DNA from: Bacteroidota bacterium
Lineage (GTDB): Bacteria; Bacteroidota; Bacteroidia; Flavobacteriales; Flavobacteriaceae
Length of the DNA stretch: 7,194 nt
Direction of reading: 5' to 3'
Assembly: GCA_024278565.1 (NCBI GenBank)
Contig: JAJRSY010000182.1
Location: forward strand, 1-7,194
Shown in pieces: positions 1 to 5,350 of this stretch. Positions within the stretch are counted from its first letter, which is position 1; every line of letters begins with the position of its first letter. The position numbers and the translations under genes are program-made. Under the pieces are notes generated by a model, which was not told the DNA's origin, searched no databases, and saw only the letters and a list, made by a program, of their open reading frames with translations.

Positions 1-1
1 A

Positions 2-577
2 GAAATTCATAACATGATTTGGAAAAAATCTTCCTCCCTTGTAAAATGGATCTTGATCATAAGCATCTTGGAGTTTACGCTTCCGCAATTTTTATATCTA
101 ACACCTTCTATGCGAGAGGCTGCGAATATTACCAAAGATATGGGTATTCATAGTCTAATGATCGGTCTTACCCTATTTCAATATTCGGTCATATTTTATT
201 TTATCCATCAGTTTTATAGAAGGTATAAAGAAATATCGGTGTTGGACAATGCCCATAGTTTGATGAAGAAAATTATAAGAACCAGAAAAACGGTGAAACA
301 TTATATTATATTCTCTCTTTCAATGGTGCTGTTCACCTTTGCCATCTTTATTGTCGGCATCTATCTCAATGAAGATTTCGTCAATAACATCACTAAATTG
401 AATGAAGAAGCTAAAAATATCTCCCCTGAAAAGCTAAAGACCGCATTACTATGGTTTCTTGCCGTTACCGGGGTACTGATGACCTTGGTGATGGGCGGTA
501 TCTATTTTCTATTGTATGGTTTACTGCTTAGAAGGCTGAATAAAAATCACAAAGAATTGGAACGACTGGAAATATAG
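2..577 (+). CDS. Multi-pass membrane protein, 5'-truncated by window edge
   Basis: I do not recognise a named family. The frame is open to the left edge: codons 2-13 read E-I-H-N with no stop, so the ATG at 14 need not be the start and the gene probably begins upstream. Counting from that Met, hydrophobic segments lie at about 10-29, 48-66, 97-117 and 144-171, suggesting three or four membrane helices. A basic stretch (about 85-96, KKIIRTRKTVK) precedes the third, and a charged 25-residue segment (119-143) separates the last two. The C-terminus is short, charged and probably cytoplasmic. I recall similar flavobacterial proteins with a soluble N-terminal part before 'KKSSS-VKWILIISI', which would fit truncation here, but this is memory rather than a search. 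No catalytic motif is visible. It converges on the acyltransferase gene across a 93-bp gap. Confidence 0.75.
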   Translation, partial: EIHNMIWKKSSSLVKWILIISILEFTLPQFLYLTPSMREAANITKDMGIHSLMIGLTLFQYSVIFYFIHQFYRRYKEISVLDNAHSLMKKIIRTRKTVKHYIIFSLSMVLFTFAIFIVGIYLNEDFVNNITKLNEEAKNISPEKLKTALLWFLAVTGVLMTLVMGGIYFLLYGLLLRRLNKNHKELERLEI

Positions 578-600
578 AGCTCAAAAAGTCGAGTGAAAAT

Positions 601-654
601 AAGTTTAGGAGTTGAGGAAAGTTGAGGAGTTTAGAAAAGTTTAGGGGTTTAGGA
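601..654. repeat. Short-period degenerate tandem repeat between convergent genes
   Basis: The tract reads as six consecutive 8-10 base units built on GTTTAGG or GTTGAGG: aagtttagga, gttgagga, aagttgagga, gtttagaa, aagtttagg, ggtttagga. It is a G/A/T-only strand with no C, placed between the stop codons of two converging genes. No hairpin is possible because the strand lacks C. Whether it has a function, for example in transcription termination, cannot be told from the sequence. Confidence 0.6.
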
Positions 655-670
655 TAAATAAATACCAGTA

Positions 671-1474
671 TTAGGTGCGCCATTTACGCGCCTTATTTTC
701 TTCCTCAAAAGCCTTCAGGTCCTTTTCAGAAATCACCTTTAAGAAAGATGGGTGCTGTTCAATGGCATACTCCAATTTTTCAATGATCGACTCAAAAGAT
801 TCGTTCTCATAATCAATTTCCAAAGGCTCTTTGATAACCATCGATTGTAGAATTCCCTTCTTTTTTATACGAAAGCCCTTTTTATCAAAAGAACGGCGAA
901 AACCATCGATCACAACGGGTACAACAATGGGTTTATACTTTTTTATAATATGCGAGGTGCCTTTTCTCAAGGGTTTCCATGGGGTTGTAGTGCCTTGGGG
1001 AAAAGTAATCACCCAACCATCGTCAAGTGCTTTTCCGATGCTTGAAATATCGCTCATTTTCACTTGTCGATTTACATCTTTGCCCTCTGAACGCCAGGTG
1101 CGTTCGACACTGATCGAACCGGCATAGGCCATGATTTTGGTGAAAAAACTCTTTTTCATGGTCTCCGCAGCTGCTATATAGTACAAATTCAATTTAGGGC
1201 TCCAGATATATCCTAAATTTTTAATGCTATCATCCCTTCCCTTCAAACTTGCGTTGAACACGTGAAACATGGCCACCACATCGGCAAAATACGTCTGGTG
1301 GTTACTGACAAAAAGTACATTTGATTCAGGAAGGTTCCTGATAACCTCAGACCCCTCAATATGCAGTTCATTAAAACGCTTGTACCGTTGGTGGGTAAGC
1401 AGAGCCAGTATACGTATGATCCATTTTTTCAGGAACAGTATATGCCCAAAAGGATTCTCTTTAAATATGCCCAT
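671..1474 (-). CDS. Lysophospholipid acyltransferase family protein (PlsC-like)
   Basis: A 267-residue protein of the PlsC/LPLAT superfamily, which transfers an acyl group from acyl-ACP or acyl-CoA to a lysophospholipid or similar acceptor at the inner membrane. Visible blocks in order: NHQTYFAD at 58-65 (catalytic block I), GSISVERTWRSEG at 119-131 (block II), FPQGT at 158-162 (block III) and VVPVVIDGFRRSF at 184-196 (block IV). Two blocks are unusual. Block I is H-x5-D rather than the usual H-x4-D, and block III has Gln where FPEGT is usual. The flanking residues are otherwise well kept, and I recall the same variants in flavobacterial relatives, so this looks like a subfamily rather than a decayed gene. 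The exact acceptor is unknown; phosphatidic acid or ornithine/amino-lipid synthesis are possibilities. The ATG at 1474 gives a normal-length N-terminus. A promoter-like sequence lies just upstream, so the gene seems monocistronic. Confidence 0.88.
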   Translation of the reverse strand: MGIFKENPFGHILFLKKWIIRILALLTHQRYKRFNELHIEGSEVIRNLPESNVLFVSNHQTYFADVVAMFHVFNASLKGRDDSIKNLGYIWSPKLNLYYIAAAETMKKSFFTKIMAYAGSISVERTWRSEGKDVNRQVKMSDISSIGKALDDGWVITFPQGTTTPWKPLRKGTSHIIKKYKPIVVPVVIDGFRRSFDKKGFRIKKKGILQSMVIKEPLEIDYENESFESIIEKLEYAIEQHPSFLKVISEKDLKAFEEENKARKWRT

Positions 1475-1513
1475 AGTTCATAGGTTGATAATTGCTAAAT
1501 ATTGTTGTCCAAG

Positions 1514-1547
1514 AAAAGATAAAAGGCCACTTCGCTGTTAGATACAA
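1514..1547 (-). promoter_or_regulatory. Candidate Bacteroidetes-type promoter for the acyltransferase gene
   Basis: Reading the minus strand, TTG (1547-1545) is followed after 23 bases by TATCTTTT (1521-1514). This matches the Bacteroidetes sigma-A pattern TTG-N(17-23)-TAnnTTTG except for the last base. It would place the transcript start about 35 bases before the ATG at 1474. The -33 part falls inside the 32-bp dispersed repeat. The spacing is at the upper end of the known range, so this is a prediction only. Confidence 0.35.
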
Positions 1548-1558
1548 GACAAAAGACT
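1527..1558. repeat. 32-bp dispersed intergenic repeat, copy 1
   Basis: It pairs with 5129-5160. The core, beginning cgctgttagatac (1533-1558), matches its partner at 22 of 26 positions; including the 6 bases before it, identity is 26 of 32 by hand alignment without gaps. Both copies are intergenic and in the same orientation. The 3' half contains the short direct repeat AAGAC/AAAGAC. Confidence 0.6.
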
Positions 1559-1620
1559 TGATTTTAACCAACTGATAAACATCGCTTTAAATAATAGTCA
1601 TTTTAGTGAAAATCAGATAT

Positions 1621-1647
1621 TAAAAGCCCCCGCTGAAAAAGCGGGGC
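1621..1647 (-). terminator. Rho-independent terminator-like hairpin, Nudix gene
   Basis: On the minus strand a 7-bp perfect stem CCCCGCT/AGCGGGG (1646-1640 and 1634-1628) with loop TTTTC is followed by GC and then TTTTAATAT. The outer G-C pair (1626/1647) can also form if one base bulges. It sits about 146 bases beyond the Nudix stop codon and before the acyltransferase promoter, which separates the two minus-strand genes. The T run is short (four), hence moderate confidence. Confidence 0.5.
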
Positions 1648-1670
1648 AGGCTTGCCTACCGTTTGGTAGG
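1648..1670. repeat. GC-rich palindromic intergenic repeat
   Basis: Two adjoining inverted repeats: AGGC-tt-GCCT (1648-1657) and CCTACC-gttt-GGTAGG (1655-1670, perfect 6-bp arms). It directly follows the terminator-like hairpin and resembles the other CCTGCC/GGCAGG elements in this window. Confidence 0.5.
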
Positions 1671-1738
1671 ATGTATCTTTCTAAAAAACACCCGATCCAT
1701 CATTATATATAGCCTTAAAGCATTAACATCAATTTTAA

Positions 1739-1754
1739 CCTGCAGGCAGGCGGG
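1739..1754. repeat. CCTGCAGGCAGG-type palindromic repeat
   Basis: Contains the perfect 8-bp palindrome CCTGCAGG (1739-1746) followed by CAGGCGGG. It lies 39 bases beyond the Nudix stop. It begins with AACCTG, like the copies at 5099-5119 and 5162-5177, which suggests a common family. Confidence 0.45.
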
Positions 1755-1792
1755 TCGGACAACAGTAATTGCTAAACTACAAAATAACGACT

Positions 1793-2434
1793 TCATAATA
1801 CCTGTTTCAACAACTCTTTAATCTCACTGAGCATCATGGCCGTGGCGCCCCAAACGGTATAACCATTTAGTTTAAAGGCTGGTATCTCAATATTATCGGC
1901 ATAGGAAGTAGACAGTTTTTGTTGAATTATATTATCATCATTCAAAAAATCGATCAAATAAACCTCAACCAATGAAGCGACCTCTGATTCTTGCAGCACA
2001 AACGGCAAAGGCTCTTTGTACAGCCCAACAAAAGGGTAAACCTCAAAATTACTGGGCGGTATATACACCTCGCTCAATGCCCTTATTACCCTCACGTGCC
2101 CAGACCGCACCCCTACTTCTTCTTCGGTTTCTCGTAAGGCGGTTGCCTGCAAATCAACATCTTCAGGTTCTACTTTGCCACCGGGCAGGGCAATCTGGTT
2201 CGAATGTACCCCTTTATAGGTTTTTCTGAGAATGAGCAATAGCTTTGTCAGATGCTGCGAATCAGGATAAAACAAGGCCATTACCGCTGCTTTTTTTGGA
2301 TTCTTTTTCTTCGGATGCTTTGCCCGCATATCGGCAATTCGAACCCCAGTGGCCATTTTAAAGTGCGAAGCCTCGCCCGGTAAGGGTAGATCTTTTATTT
2401 TTGGTAGCTGTTGTGAAAAAAAAGTAAAGTCCAT
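1793..2434 (-). CDS. CoA pyrophosphatase, Nudix hydrolase family
   Basis: A 213-residue Nudix hydrolase of the coenzyme A type (UPF0035/NUDT7-like), expected to split CoA and its derivatives, including oxidised CoA, into 3',5'-ADP and (acyl-)phosphopantetheine with Mg2+ or Mn2+. The CoA-family signature LLLILRKTYKGVHSNQIALPGG (split here: LLLILR at 65-70, HSNQ at 77-80, LPGG at 83-86) runs into the Nudix helix RETEEEVG at 101-108, whose E105 and E106 should bind metal. The G-x5-D-x8-RE spacing is the same as in the NUDT7 sequence I remember. The start at 2434 (MDFTFF) is chosen because related proteins begin a few residues before the 'LPKI' segment and because about 210 residues is the normal length. 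An in-frame ATG at 2527 would add 31 residues lying over the lipoprotein gene. The gene is head-to-head with, and its start overlaps, the peptidyl-prolyl isomerase gene. Confidence 0.92.
   Translation of the reverse strand: MDFTFFSQQLPKIKDLPLPGEASHFKMATGVRIADMRAKHPKKKNPKKAAVMALFYPDSQHLTKLLLILRKTYKGVHSNQIALPGGKVEPEDVDLQATALRETEEEVGVRSGHVRVIRALSEVYIPPSNFEVYPFVGLYKEPLPFVLQESEVASLVEVYLIDFLNDDNIIQQKLSTSYADNIEIPAFKLNGYTVWGATAMMLSEIKELLKQVL
2396..2403 (+). promoter_or_regulatory. Candidate -7 box for the PPIase gene
   Basis: TATTTTTG is an exact match to the Bacteroidetes -7 consensus TAnnTTTG and sits 29 bases before the PPIase ATG at 2433. No TTG is found at the -33 distance; the region there is GC-rich. 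The box lies inside the Nudix coding sequence, over codons 11-13. Confidence 0.4.
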
Positions 2435-3146
2435 GTTATTGAAAAAAATCGCTCTAGTTACAATAATACCATTATTTTTTTTAGTTGGCTGTAAGGAGGA
2501 AGCCAATAAAAAACAGACTTCGGTCAAGAAAACGGAAGCAATAATCGATACGTTGCAAGTAGATACCCTTCAAGAAGAAGAACCTGAAGAAGAATTTAAG
2601 CTCACCGAAGAAAACTCCATTCCGTTTTTCTTTGATTATCAAAAAGGACTGAAAGAAAATAAGGTGAAGGTTACCACAAGTATGGGCAGCTTTACGGTAC
2701 AGCTCTATGACAATGTACCTTACCACAAGGCCAATTTCATCTATCTTGCCCGAAAAGGATATTTTGACAGTACGCAATTTCACCGTGTTGTAAAAGATTT
2801 CATCATTCAAGGGGGCAATGCCGATGACGATGAAACTGCTGCCAAAAGAAGAAAAACAGGAAGGTACCTATTGCCCCCAGATACCAGAAAAGGCCACAAA
2901 CACCACAGGGGCACCATATCAATGCCCAGCAGCGAAGTGAACAATCCGCATAAATTGGCTTCGCCCTATGAGTTTTTTATAGTGGTGACCAAACCGGGGT
3001 CCTACCATTTAGATGGCGGCTTCACCCCTTTCGGAAAAGTCATAAAAGGCATGGCCGTCGTTGACAAAATAAATGCACAGCCCGTTGGTAAAGGCGATTG
3101 GCCCTCACAGAACATCTATATTGAAAAAGTAGAGGTTCTTGAATGA
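2433..3146 (+). CDS. Lipoprotein peptidyl-prolyl cis-trans isomerase, cyclophilin type
   Basis: A 237-residue envelope cyclophilin that would catalyse proline cis-trans isomerisation during protein folding. The N-terminus MLLKKIALVTIIPLFFLVGC is a lipoprotein signal with lipobox L-V-G-C and lipidated Cys20, which supports the ATG at 2433 over the in-frame ATG at 2349. A linker (21-75) with an acidic stretch follows. The cyclophilin domain is at about 77-237. The active-site block FHRVVKDFIIQGG (116-128) keeps the Arg, Phe and Gln equivalent to human CypA R55, F60 and Q63. YEFFIVV (179-185) matches the QFFIT block, and HLDGGFTPFGKV (192-203) the tryptophan-loop region, with His in place of Trp as in many bacterial cyclophilins. 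An insert rich in Lys, Arg and His (138-159) lies between the two blocks. It is a single gene followed by a convergent gap. Confidence 0.93.
   Translation: MLLKKIALVTIIPLFFLVGCKEEANKKQTSVKKTEAIIDTLQVDTLQEEEPEEEFKLTEENSIPFFFDYQKGLKENKVKVTTSMGSFTVQLYDNVPYHKANFIYLARKGYFDSTQFHRVVKDFIIQGGNADDDETAAKRRKTGRYLLPPDTRKGHKHHRGTISMPSSEVNNPHKLASPYEFFIVVTKPGSYHLDGGFTPFGKVIKGMAVVDKINAQPVGKGDWPSQNIYIEKVEVLE
2461..2468 (-). promoter_or_regulatory. Candidate -7 box for the Nudix gene
   Basis: On the minus strand this reads TATTATTG, one mismatch from TAnnTTTG, and lies 26 bases before the Nudix ATG. It is inside the PPIase signal-peptide coding region (codons 10-12). No TTG is seen at -33. The element mirrors the plus-strand box at 2396-2403. 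Confidence 0.25.
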
Positions 3147-3163
3147 ACTAGCTAGATGCAGAC

Positions 3164-3187
3164 CCTCCTGAACGGCAGGGACAGGCA
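3164..3187. repeat. Diverged palindromic CCTG...CAGG repeat
   Basis: The stretch contains CCTCCTGAACGGCAGGGACAGG, which looks like a degenerate member of the CCTGCC/GGCAGG family: CCTG and CAGG arms flank a short spacer. It lies 18 bases after the PPIase stop codon. The pairing is imperfect, so family membership is inferred. Confidence 0.35.
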
Positions 3188-3205
3188 TACTAGGCATGAG
3201 AATTC

Positions 3206-3280
3206 AAAAAAGAAAAGCCTCAGATTCCAAGAAAAAACAAGACACAATGCGCGCATTGGGGAACGAAACCCTGAGAGGCT
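3206..3280 (-). terminator. Structured 3' region / terminator-like element after the RDD gene
   Basis: On the minus strand, arm AGCCTCTCAG (3280-3271) can pair with CTGAGGCT (3223-3216), giving 8 bp with a two-base bulge. It is followed by a T-rich tail TTTCTTTTTT (3215-3206). The 47-base loop holds a second hairpin GGG-tttcgtt-CCCC (3271-3258, which competes for one base) and the perfect 14-bp palindrome CAATGCGCGCATTG (3245-3258). The stem begins about 70 bases beyond the RDD stop. The T tract and stem fit intrinsic termination, but the long loop is unusual, so it may be an old terminator interrupted by inserted sequence. Confidence 0.4.
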
Positions 3281-3308
3281 AAAGTATGGCTGATGGCGTA
3301 ACTCCCAG

Positions 3309-3340
3309 CTTCCGTCTACCGTCTACCAACACTACCGACC
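3309..3340. repeat. GTCTACC short tandem tract
   Basis: GTCTACC occurs twice in direct succession (3314-3320 and 3321-3327), followed by the related CACTACCGACC. It ends 9 bases before the RDD stop codon on the other strand. Read on the minus strand it is a GGTAGAC-type repeat. No function can be assigned. Confidence 0.4.
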
Positions 3341-3349
3341 TCTCAACTA

Positions 3350-4063
3350 CTATTGTCGGGTATAGAAGCTATAATCTCTAATAACAGTATCCACAAAATC
3401 GATGGCCTTTAGCTCTGTTGTGATATCGGTCACTTTTTTGATCTGGTCGCTCAGCGAAATAATCACCTTATGATTTCCGTTTCGTTTGGCCGAATCGTAC
3501 AGCTCTTTGATGGTCTGCATTTCTCTATCTTTAAAGATGGTCACTTGCGAAAATACGGGTTGGTAATTATCAGGGAGATCACGTAACAAGGTATCACGAA
3601 GCGACACCCGTTTCTTTTCGCTGATCACAGTGGTGCCAGCAGCTATATCACCCACACGCTGCCCCTGCCCTCTCAACAAAATGGTCAAAACAGCTACCCC
3701 ACCAGAAGATAACACCACATCGACAATGCGAAGTATCCAACGAATAAAATAGCTTGAGAAGTTAGGTTTTGAACCGTCAAGTTTCACCACCCGAATGTGC
3801 ATTATACTTTTACCTACTGTTTTACCGTTCATAAAGGTTTCCAAGAGCACATAGTACATAAATGCCGGCAGGTTCATCACTAGGTACAAAGCCCACATAT
3901 CACCAAAATCAATATCCAACGAAAGTAAGAGCAAGAACATGAGAACGGTATAGATGATAATAATAAAACTGTCAATAATATAGGCCAACATACGCTCACC
4001 CAAATGAGCTGTATGCTGCCCAATACTTATATTTTGGGCAGTTTCTATTTGAAATTGTTCCAT
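3350..4063 (-). CDS. RDD family membrane protein with soluble C-terminal extension
   Basis: A 237-residue protein with an RDD domain at about 17-148. This is a small polytopic module named for conserved Arg and Asp residues; here R24 and D31 open the first helix (ERMLAYIIDSF) and D115 and D139 (RVGDIAAGT) follow. Membrane helices are predicted at about 28-49, 55-76 and 107-130. The NGKTVGKSIMHIRVV block (79-93) between helices is typical of the family. Residues 150-237 form a charged extension (e.g. IKELYDSAKRNGNHKVIISL, 185-204) with no membrane segment, probably cytoplasmic and helical. I do not recognise a domain there. RDD proteins have been linked to transport in a few organisms, but the role here is unknown. 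It is divergent from the SpoIIM gene across 70 bp, an arrangement common in this phylum and suggesting a shared job in the same membrane complex. Confidence 0.88.
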   Translation of the reverse strand: MEQFQIETAQNISIGQHTAHLGERMLAYIIDSFIIIIYTVLMFLLLLSLDIDFGDMWALYLVMNLPAFMYYVLLETFMNGKTVGKSIMHIRVVKLDGSKPNFSSYFIRWILRIVDVVLSSGGVAVLTILLRGQGQRVGDIAAGTTVISEKKRVSLRDTLLRDLPDNYQPVFSQVTIFKDREMQTIKELYDSAKRNGNHKVIISLSDQIKKVTDITTELKAIDFVDTVIRDYSFYTRQ

Positions 4064-4133
4064 ATTTTAGTTTCTTTGAGCCTAGCGGTCATTTTTAAAT
4101 TCTTATAACAACGACCTGCCAACCCAATAATCA
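4064..4133. promoter_or_regulatory. Divergent promoter region, RDD / SpoIIM
   Basis: These 70 bases separate the two divergent start codons, so promoters for both genes must lie here or inside the genes. TTG occurs at 4076-4078 (+) with AT-rich sequence, including TTATAA (4103-4108), downstream, but the spacing and -7 match are poor on both strands. I cannot assign precise boxes. No clear inverted repeat that would suggest an operator was seen. Confidence 0.35.
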
Positions 4134-5099
4134 ATGAGAGAAGCTGCCTTCATAAAGCAAAATAAAGACAAATGGTCGGTTTTTGAAAATGTTCTGTCAA
4201 AGAAAACGGAGATAGCACCAGATGTATTGTCCGACCTTTACATTGAAATCACCGACCACCTCAGTTATGCCAAGACATTTTACGGCGGCAGCAATACAGA
4301 AATATATTTAAATTCATTGGCTTCTCAGGCCCATCAACAAATATACAAGACCAAAAGGGAGTCAAAAAACAGGATCATCGGGTTTTGGAAAACGGAGTTT
4401 CCGACAATGTTCTACAACCATCATCGCGAACTGCTCATTTCATTTCTGGTCTTTACATTTTTTACTGCAGTAGGTGCCTTTTCAGCGGCCAGTGAAGGTG
4501 ATTTTGTACGCTCGATCTTAAGTGACGGCTATGTCAACATGACCTTGGAAAATATCGAAAAGGGAGACCCCATGGCGGTTTACAAGCAGCAAGGTGAATT
4601 CAATATGTTCTTGGGCATCACCATCAATAATATAAAGGTTGCGCTTATGGCTTTTGTCTACGGTATTCTTTTGGGTGTTGGCACCCTGTACATTATGTTG
4701 CAAAATGGCATCATGCTGGGCAGTTTTCAATACTTCTTTTATGAAGAGGGACTGTTGTGGGAATCTGTACGTACGATCTGGATCCACGGGGCCATTGAAA
4801 TATCGGTCATCATAATCGCAGGCTGTGCGGGACTGGCCCTAGCAAATGGCCTACTGTACCCTGGCACCTATACCCGACTTGAGTCATTTAAAAGAGGTAT
4901 GGTAAACGGATTGAAGATCATGCTGAGTACGGTGCCCTTTTTTATCATTGCCGGTTTTTTAGAGGGCTTTGTGACCCGACACACCGAAATGCCAGACTGG
5001 CTGGCGATCCTCATTATTTTAGGATCTTTCGCACTAATTTTATTTTACTACGTTATATACCCGTACCATTTAAATAAAAAAACAGTACTGTCAGGTTAA
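4134..5099 (+). CDS. SpoIIM family (stage II sporulation protein M-like) membrane protein
   Basis: A 321-residue polytopic membrane protein. A soluble N-terminal part of about 95 residues is followed by hydrophobic segments at about 100-119, 164-188, 214-238, 258-280 and 288-310. The SpoIIM family signature is clear: IHGAIEISVIIIAGCAGLALA (217-237; HG at 218-219 and E222), followed by the YPG turn at 242-244. In Bacillus the namesake takes part in forespore engulfment with SpoIID and SpoIIP. Most bacteria that carry the family do not sporulate, and nothing else here suggests sporulation. In Bacteroidetes this gene usually sits beside RDD, DUF4129, DUF4350, MoxR and DUF58 genes, as it partly does here, so a role as a membrane component of a MoxR-linked complex is inferred. 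The start at 4134 gives the usual N-terminus. Confidence 0.9.
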   Translation: MREAAFIKQNKDKWSVFENVLSKKTEIAPDVLSDLYIEITDHLSYAKTFYGGSNTEIYLNSLASQAHQQIYKTKRESKNRIIGFWKTEFPTMFYNHHRELLISFLVFTFFTAVGAFSAASEGDFVRSILSDGYVNMTLENIEKGDPMAVYKQQGEFNMFLGITINNIKVALMAFVYGILLGVGTLYIMLQNGIMLGSFQYFFYEEGLLWESVRTIWIHGAIEISVIIIAGCAGLALANGLLYPGTYTRLESFKRGMVNGLKIMLSTVPFFIIAGFLEGFVTRHTEMPDWLAILIILGSFALILFYYVIYPYHLNKKTVLSG

Positions 5100-5100
5100 A

Positions 5101-5119
5101 CCTGCCTGCCGGCAGCAGG
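5101..5119. repeat. CCTGCCTGCCGGCAGCAGG palindromic repeat
   Basis: A nearly perfect palindrome: CTGCCGGCAG (5106-5115) is exact, and the outer CCTG/CAGG arms pair if C5105 is bulged. It begins two bases after the SpoIIM stop codon. It is the clearest copy of the intergenic palindrome family in this window. It lacks a T tract, so it is not a standard terminator, though it could slow or stabilise transcripts. Confidence 0.6.
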
Positions 5120-5128
5120 GAAGCAAGA

Positions 5129-5160
5129 CCGCTGCGCTATTAGATAAAAGACGTAAGACT
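5129..5160. repeat. 32-bp dispersed intergenic repeat, copy 2
   Basis: Partner of 1527-1558 (26 of 32 bases identical, same orientation). It contains the AAAGACGTAAGAC direct repeat. In both places it is found close to CCTGCC-type palindromes, here directly between two of them. Confidence 0.6.
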
Positions 5161-5161
5161 A

Positions 5162-5177
5162 AACCTGTAGGCAGGTT
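5162..5177. repeat. AACCTG-tagg-CAGGTT palindromic repeat
   Basis: A perfect 6-bp inverted repeat with a 4-base loop. It belongs to the same family as 5101-5119 and 1739-1754. A further half-site, CTGCCTGCTG, lies at 5202-5211. Confidence 0.5.
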
Positions 5178-5350
5178 GTAACTATATGAAAATCAATTGT
5201 TCTGCCTGCTGATATCTTAGCTATGCACAAGTTTTATAAGGTTCAAAAGCAAGGCATCAAGTTTTGATCCAACATTACTAATAATGATATGGGCATTGCC
5301 AAAATTTTTGAAAATTTTTACAGACAACACTATAAAAAAAACATAACTGT
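5178..5350. other. Upstream region of the membrane-protein gene
   Basis: AT-rich leader after the repeat cluster. A TTG (5308-5310) followed after 20 bases by TATAAA (5331-5336) has promoter-like spacing but does not fit TAnnTTTG and leaves only about 14 bases before the ATG. Nothing else stands out apart from the GCCTGC half-site at 5204-5209. Confidence 0.25.

Larger units (their letters stand above)
1475..1792. other. 318-bp gene-free gap with repeat modules
   Basis: This gap lies between the acyltransferase start and the Nudix stop, both on the minus strand. It holds a candidate promoter for the acyltransferase (1514-1547), one copy of a 32-bp dispersed repeat (1527-1558), a GC-rich hairpin suited to ending the Nudix transcript (1621-1647), and two palindromic GC-rich repeats (1648-1670, 1739-1754). 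The rest (about 1561-1620 and 1671-1735) is AT-rich, and I see no convincing small gene in it. Confidence 0.7.

Noticed and set aside
831..1541. Plus-strand open frames opposite the acyltransferase gene
   Set aside because: They are antisense shadows with no protein-like composition or domain; the minus-strand frame carries all four acyltransferase motifs.
2349..2432. N-terminal extension of the PPIase gene to the ATG at 2349
   Set aside because: It would bury a clear lipoprotein signal peptide behind 28 residues and lies antisense to the Nudix gene.
2435..2527. N-terminal extension of the Nudix gene to the ATG at 2527
   Set aside because: The extra 31 residues do not look like the family's N-terminus and lie opposite the lipoprotein signal and linker coding region; start at 2434 gives the normal length.
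3258..3310. Possible TPP riboswitch: GGGG, CTGAGA and CTGAT strings in order
   Set aside because: The ACCC strand that must follow CTGAGA is instead before it, the GAACCTGAT and CAGCGxAGGG blocks are poor, and no plus-strand gene lies downstream.
4134..5099. SpoIIM homologue as a sign of sporulation
   Set aside because: The family is widespread in non-sporulating bacteria, and no other sporulation gene is present.
5223..5267. Tiny open frame MHKFYKVQKQGIKF upstream of the membrane-protein gene
   Set aside because: Only 14 codons, no ribosome-binding context, no family resemblance; expected by chance.
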